From Planctomycetota bacterium (GTDB taxonomy: Bacteria; Planctomycetota; Brocadiia; Brocadiales; Brocadiaceae): a stretch of DNA of 16,324 nt. The position numbers and the translations under genes are program-made. The stretch is from contig JAHFOW010000048.1 of the NCBI GenBank assembly GCA_023261465.1, positions 1 to 16,324 of the forward strand, read 5' to 3'. Positions 15,201 to 16,324 of this stretch are shown piece after piece. Positions within the stretch are counted from its first letter, which is position 1, and the number at the start of each line of letters is the position of its first letter. The notes under the pieces are model-generated. The model was not told the origin of the DNA, made no database searches, and was given only the letters and a program-made list of their open reading frames with translations.

Positions 15201-15821
15201 GCCCCTCTTGCGGTGGGCAATAACAAGGTCATCGTCAATCATCGCCCGCATATCATCAAATGAAACCTCTTCGATTTTCTGAACTTCGTGTGACGTCCTG
15301 AACCCGTCAAAGAAGTGCATGAATGGTATCCTGGATTCAAGCGTAGCAGCCTGTGCAATGAGGGCAAAATCCATAGCTTCCTGCACATTTTTTGAACATA
15401 ACATGGCAAAACCGGTAGGCCGCGCTACCATCACGTCTGAATGGTCGCCAAATATGGACAACCCCTGGCATGCCAGAGAACGCGCAGTTATGTGAAAGAC
15501 CGTGGGGGTAAGTTCGCCTGCAATTTTATACATATTGGGGATGATTAACAAAAGCCCCTGGGATGCTGAAATCGTTGTTGCCAGAGCGCCCGTGGTAAGA
15601 GAGCCATGCACCGCCCCTGCGACACCCGCCTCAGACTGCATCTGGCTTACCTTCGGCACCGAACCCCATATATTCACCTGTCCCGCCGCAGATTTTACAT
15701 CGCAGATCTCTGCTATAGGTGATGAAGGGGTAATGGGATAAATCGTAATTATTTCATTAGTAGCATGTACGACGTGCGCACACGCTGTACAGCCATCAAC
15801 GGTTACCATCTTTCGACTCAT
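12243..15821 (-). CDS. nifJ: Pyruvate:ferredoxin (flavodoxin) oxidoreductase, single-chain
   Basis: A 1192-residue one-polypeptide PFOR, interconverting pyruvate plus CoA with acetyl-CoA plus CO2 using ferredoxin or flavodoxin. Domain order is complete: N-terminal pyrimidine-binding domain with YPITPSSP (28-35); TARS and FGDHSDVMVARPTGFAML, the substrate/CoA region; the central transketolase-C and gamma-like domains (GLGADGTVGANK, FVYDSKKSG, HLRFG, ACHNPSF); two [4Fe-4S] motifs, C696-C699-C702-C706 and C752-C755-C758-C762; then the thiamine-diphosphate domain with C831, C834, C859 and C1094 for the third cluster and GDGW (985-988). GAGGAG at 15827-15832 lies 5 nt before the ATG. It ends soon after the C-terminal helix, lacking the extension that protects Desulfovibrio africanus PFOR from oxygen. 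The N terminus has an unusual C11-x-x-C14. In autotrophs it can run in the reductive direction. Transcribed alone. Confidence 0.97.
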   Translation of the reverse strand: MSRKMVTVDGCTACAHVVHATNEIITIYPITPSSPIAEICDVKSAAGQVNIWGSVPKVSQMQSEAGVAGAVHGSLTTGALATTISASQGLLLIIPNMYKIAGELTPTVFHITARSLACQGLSIFGDHSDVMVARPTGFAMLCSKNVQEAMDFALIAQAATLESRIPFMHFFDGFRTSHEVQKIEEVSFDDMRAMIDDDLVIAHRKRGLTPDNPYIRGTSQNPDVYFQGRETVNKYYNATPGIVQKAMNKFAKVVGRQYNLFEYYGAPNAERVIIVMGSAGETIFNTIQTLNARGEKLGLIQVRLYRPFDVAAFADSLPASVKAIAVLDRTKEPGAIGEPLYLDVRTAIGEAMDRGSTKFKNYPVVVGGRYGLGSKDFTPAMVKAVFDNIAQGKPKNHFTIGINDDVTGTSLNYDESFTIEGKEAYRALFYGLGADGTVGANKNTIKIIGTETDNYAQGYFVYDSKKSGSTTVSHLRFGKDKILNPYLVSKANFIACHNPSFLEKYDMLSNADEGATFLLTTSKNKDEIWDTLPAEVQEHLIARKMKFYIIDAISLAEEIGLGTRINTIMQTAFFVISGIIPKEDAVEAIKAELKKTYIKKGEDVVKMNYASVDKALQNIVEVKVPGKVTSKIRMRPPVPEDAPDFVKNVTAKMIANKGDYLPVSAIPADGTWPTGTTQYEKRNVGVYIPEWDPDTCIQCGQCSFVCPHATIRIKAYDPSLLKDAPATFKAVDASGKEMKGLKFTVQVAPEDCTGCGSCVFNCPGQKKDAQGNKIPDAKAINMKLQEPLRYKEASNYKFFLGLPETDPSKFNVNSVKGSQFVKPLIEYHSACAGCGETPYIKLLTQLLGDRLLIANATGCSSIYGGNLPTTPYTKRADGRGPAWSNSLFEDTAEFGLGMRQTVDKFYGLAVELLERLALLPAYADAGELFESLKNGDQSNQEAIDKQRVRVEVLKKRLSKDASPDAKRLLSLADYLVKKSVWAIGGDGWGYDIGYGGVDHVLASGENIKLLIMDTEVYSNTGGQMSKATPLGAIAQFAAGGKRTPKKNIALMMATYSKVYVAQVAFGANQAQTVRAFTEAEAYNGPALIVAYSVCIAHGIDMSRGIEQQKKAVACGHWPLYRYNPQLEAQGKNSLTIDSKDPSVSFEEYAYNENRYRALRASNPEVAASLMKQADAEIQRRWKLLKHQAAWAP

Positions 15822-15857
15822 ATTTTCTCCTCATTGGTTTTACGAACTAAAAGACCT

Positions 15858-15882
15858 GCCACAGAGGACACTGAGAACACAG
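15858..15882. repeat. CCACAGAG/ACACTGAG-type degenerate repeat upstream of PFOR
   Basis: Short near-repeats of ACAGAGGACACTGAGAACAC run in tandem. A degenerate inverse version, CTTTGTGTTCTTCT, lies at 15947-15960, so the pair may be the edges of an eroded hairpin repeat. It lies about 40 bp upstream of the PFOR start and may fall within its leader or promoter. Confidence 0.4.
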
Positions 15883-16115
15883 AAAAAAAGAAGGTGATCT
15901 ATTGAGAATATGTGATGTTGGAAGACTTAATACTGCGCCTATACATCTTTGTGTTCTTCTCCCACTACATGGCAAAATTTATAATCCTTAAAGATTACAC
16001 TATTTTTCATATTTTGTCGAGAAAATGTATTTGTCATGCTTTATTTTCTAAGTCGCCTGTTACATTATCCAGTGAATTTTTATCTCAAGGTTAAAGAACA
16101 TATCTCAAACACGAA

Positions 16116-16229
16116 TCAATTTTCTGCCCACACAAGAAGACTTCCAGCTCTTAGATCAACGACTCCTTCCCGAAAAATATAAACGTACTCTGTAACTTCC
16201 GTGCGCTCGCCTTGATTCTTTATACTCAT
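16116..16229 (-). CDS. Possible 37-residue small ORF
   Basis: ATG 16227-16229 to TGA 16116-16118 would encode a short polar peptide beginning MSIKNQGERTEV and ending LLVWAEN. It lies directly downstream of the histidine kinase stop on the same strand. There is no strong Shine-Dalgarno and no recognised family. It could be a remnant of a degraded gene or chance; local GC content is higher than in the rest of the spacer. Confidence 0.2.
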   Translation of the reverse strand: MSIKNQGERTEVTEYVYIFREGVVDLRAGSLLVWAEN

Positions 16230-16270
16230 CTTGATAATGCCGTTTAGGGAGATTAACCTCGATATTTAAC

Positions 16271-16324
16271 TTAAATTTGATAAGCAGGCAAAGTAACGAT
16301 AAATGTACTTCCCTTATTAAGTTC
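16271..16324 (-). CDS. C-terminal end of a probable sensor histidine kinase (partial)
   Basis: Seventeen codons plus TAA (16271-16273) read from the window edge as ELNKGSTFIVTLPAYQI. The GSTFIVTLP ending is the final strand of the HATPase catalytic domain, where kinases usually read GKGSTFTVTLP. All of the sensory and phosphoacceptor parts lie outside the window, so the signal is unknown. It is transcribed toward PFOR, with 449 bp between. The evidence is a short motif at the right position before a stop, hence moderate confidence. Confidence 0.6.
   Translation of the reverse strand, partial: ELNKGSTFIVTLPAYQI

Larger units (their letters stand above)
15822..16270. other. 449-bp spacer between the histidine kinase end and PFOR
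   Basis: It contains the PFOR ribosome site, the degenerate repeat at 15858-15960 and an AT-rich central part. A 37-codon minus-strand frame (16116-16229) is listed separately with low confidence. The plus-strand frame at 15912-16094 has an erratic hydrophobic product and no ribosome site. The PFOR promoter was not identified with confidence. Confidence 0.4.

Noticed and set aside
15912..16094. Plus-strand 60-codon GTG frame with a hydrophobic N terminus
   Set aside because: No ribosome site, AT-rich composition-driven hydrophobicity, part of it overlies a degenerate repeat, and no family is recognisable.

Overview
The window holds eleven gene calls that can be supported: nine complete and two cut by the window edges. 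They are separated by short spacers unusually rich in inverted repeats. The gene set suggests an anaerobic, Gram-negative-type bacterium with autotrophic-style metabolism: a one-chain pyruvate:ferredoxin oxidoreductase, a flavodiiron O2/NO reductase, a UbiD-family decarboxylase, a long-chain polyprenyl diphosphate synthase, a heptosyltransferase-type GT9 enzyme, TatA and c-di-GMP signalling. An anammox planctomycete (Brocadiales) or a similar environmental anaerobe fits, but this is inference from gene content and style; no marker gene (rRNA, hydrazine synthase) is present.

Layout. Left block, all minus strand: the start of a type III Mod-like DNA methyltransferase (1-1419, running off the left edge), UbiD-family decarboxylase (1608-3383), flavodiiron protein (3485-4666) and a COG1926-type phosphoribosyltransferase (4873-5574). 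Middle block, plus strand: GT9 glycosyltransferase (5836-6924), polyprenyl diphosphate synthase (6970-7962, or from GTG 6988) and TatA (7980-8189), tightly spaced and probably one operon behind a promoter near 5764-5792. Right block, minus strand again: metallo-beta-lactamase hydrolase (8270-9067), which overlaps by 11 bp the end of a diguanylate cyclase with an N-terminal flavodiiron-type di-iron domain (9057-10877); a small exported His/Cys protein resembling DUF3347 (11207-11758); PFOR (12243-15821); and at the right edge the last 17 codons of a probable sensor histidine kinase (16271-16324).

A shared theme is redox chemistry and oxygen or nitric oxide. PFOR is an oxygen-sensitive Fe-S enzyme, the flavodiiron protein can remove O2 or NO, and the diguanylate cyclase carries the same kind of di-iron site without the flavin domain, so it is probably an O2/NO-responsive c-di-GMP switch. 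UbiD and the polyprenyl synthase could both serve quinone synthesis. The GT9 enzyme points to a lipopolysaccharide-like envelope.

The second theme is repeats. Hairpin-forming elements occupy most spacers: a 75-bp one supplies the flavodiiron stop codon, a GC-rich one sits in frame inside the methyltransferase, and one family is present twice, the second copy apparently carrying a 25-bp internal expansion. No CRISPR array, tRNA, rRNA or intact insertion sequence was seen.
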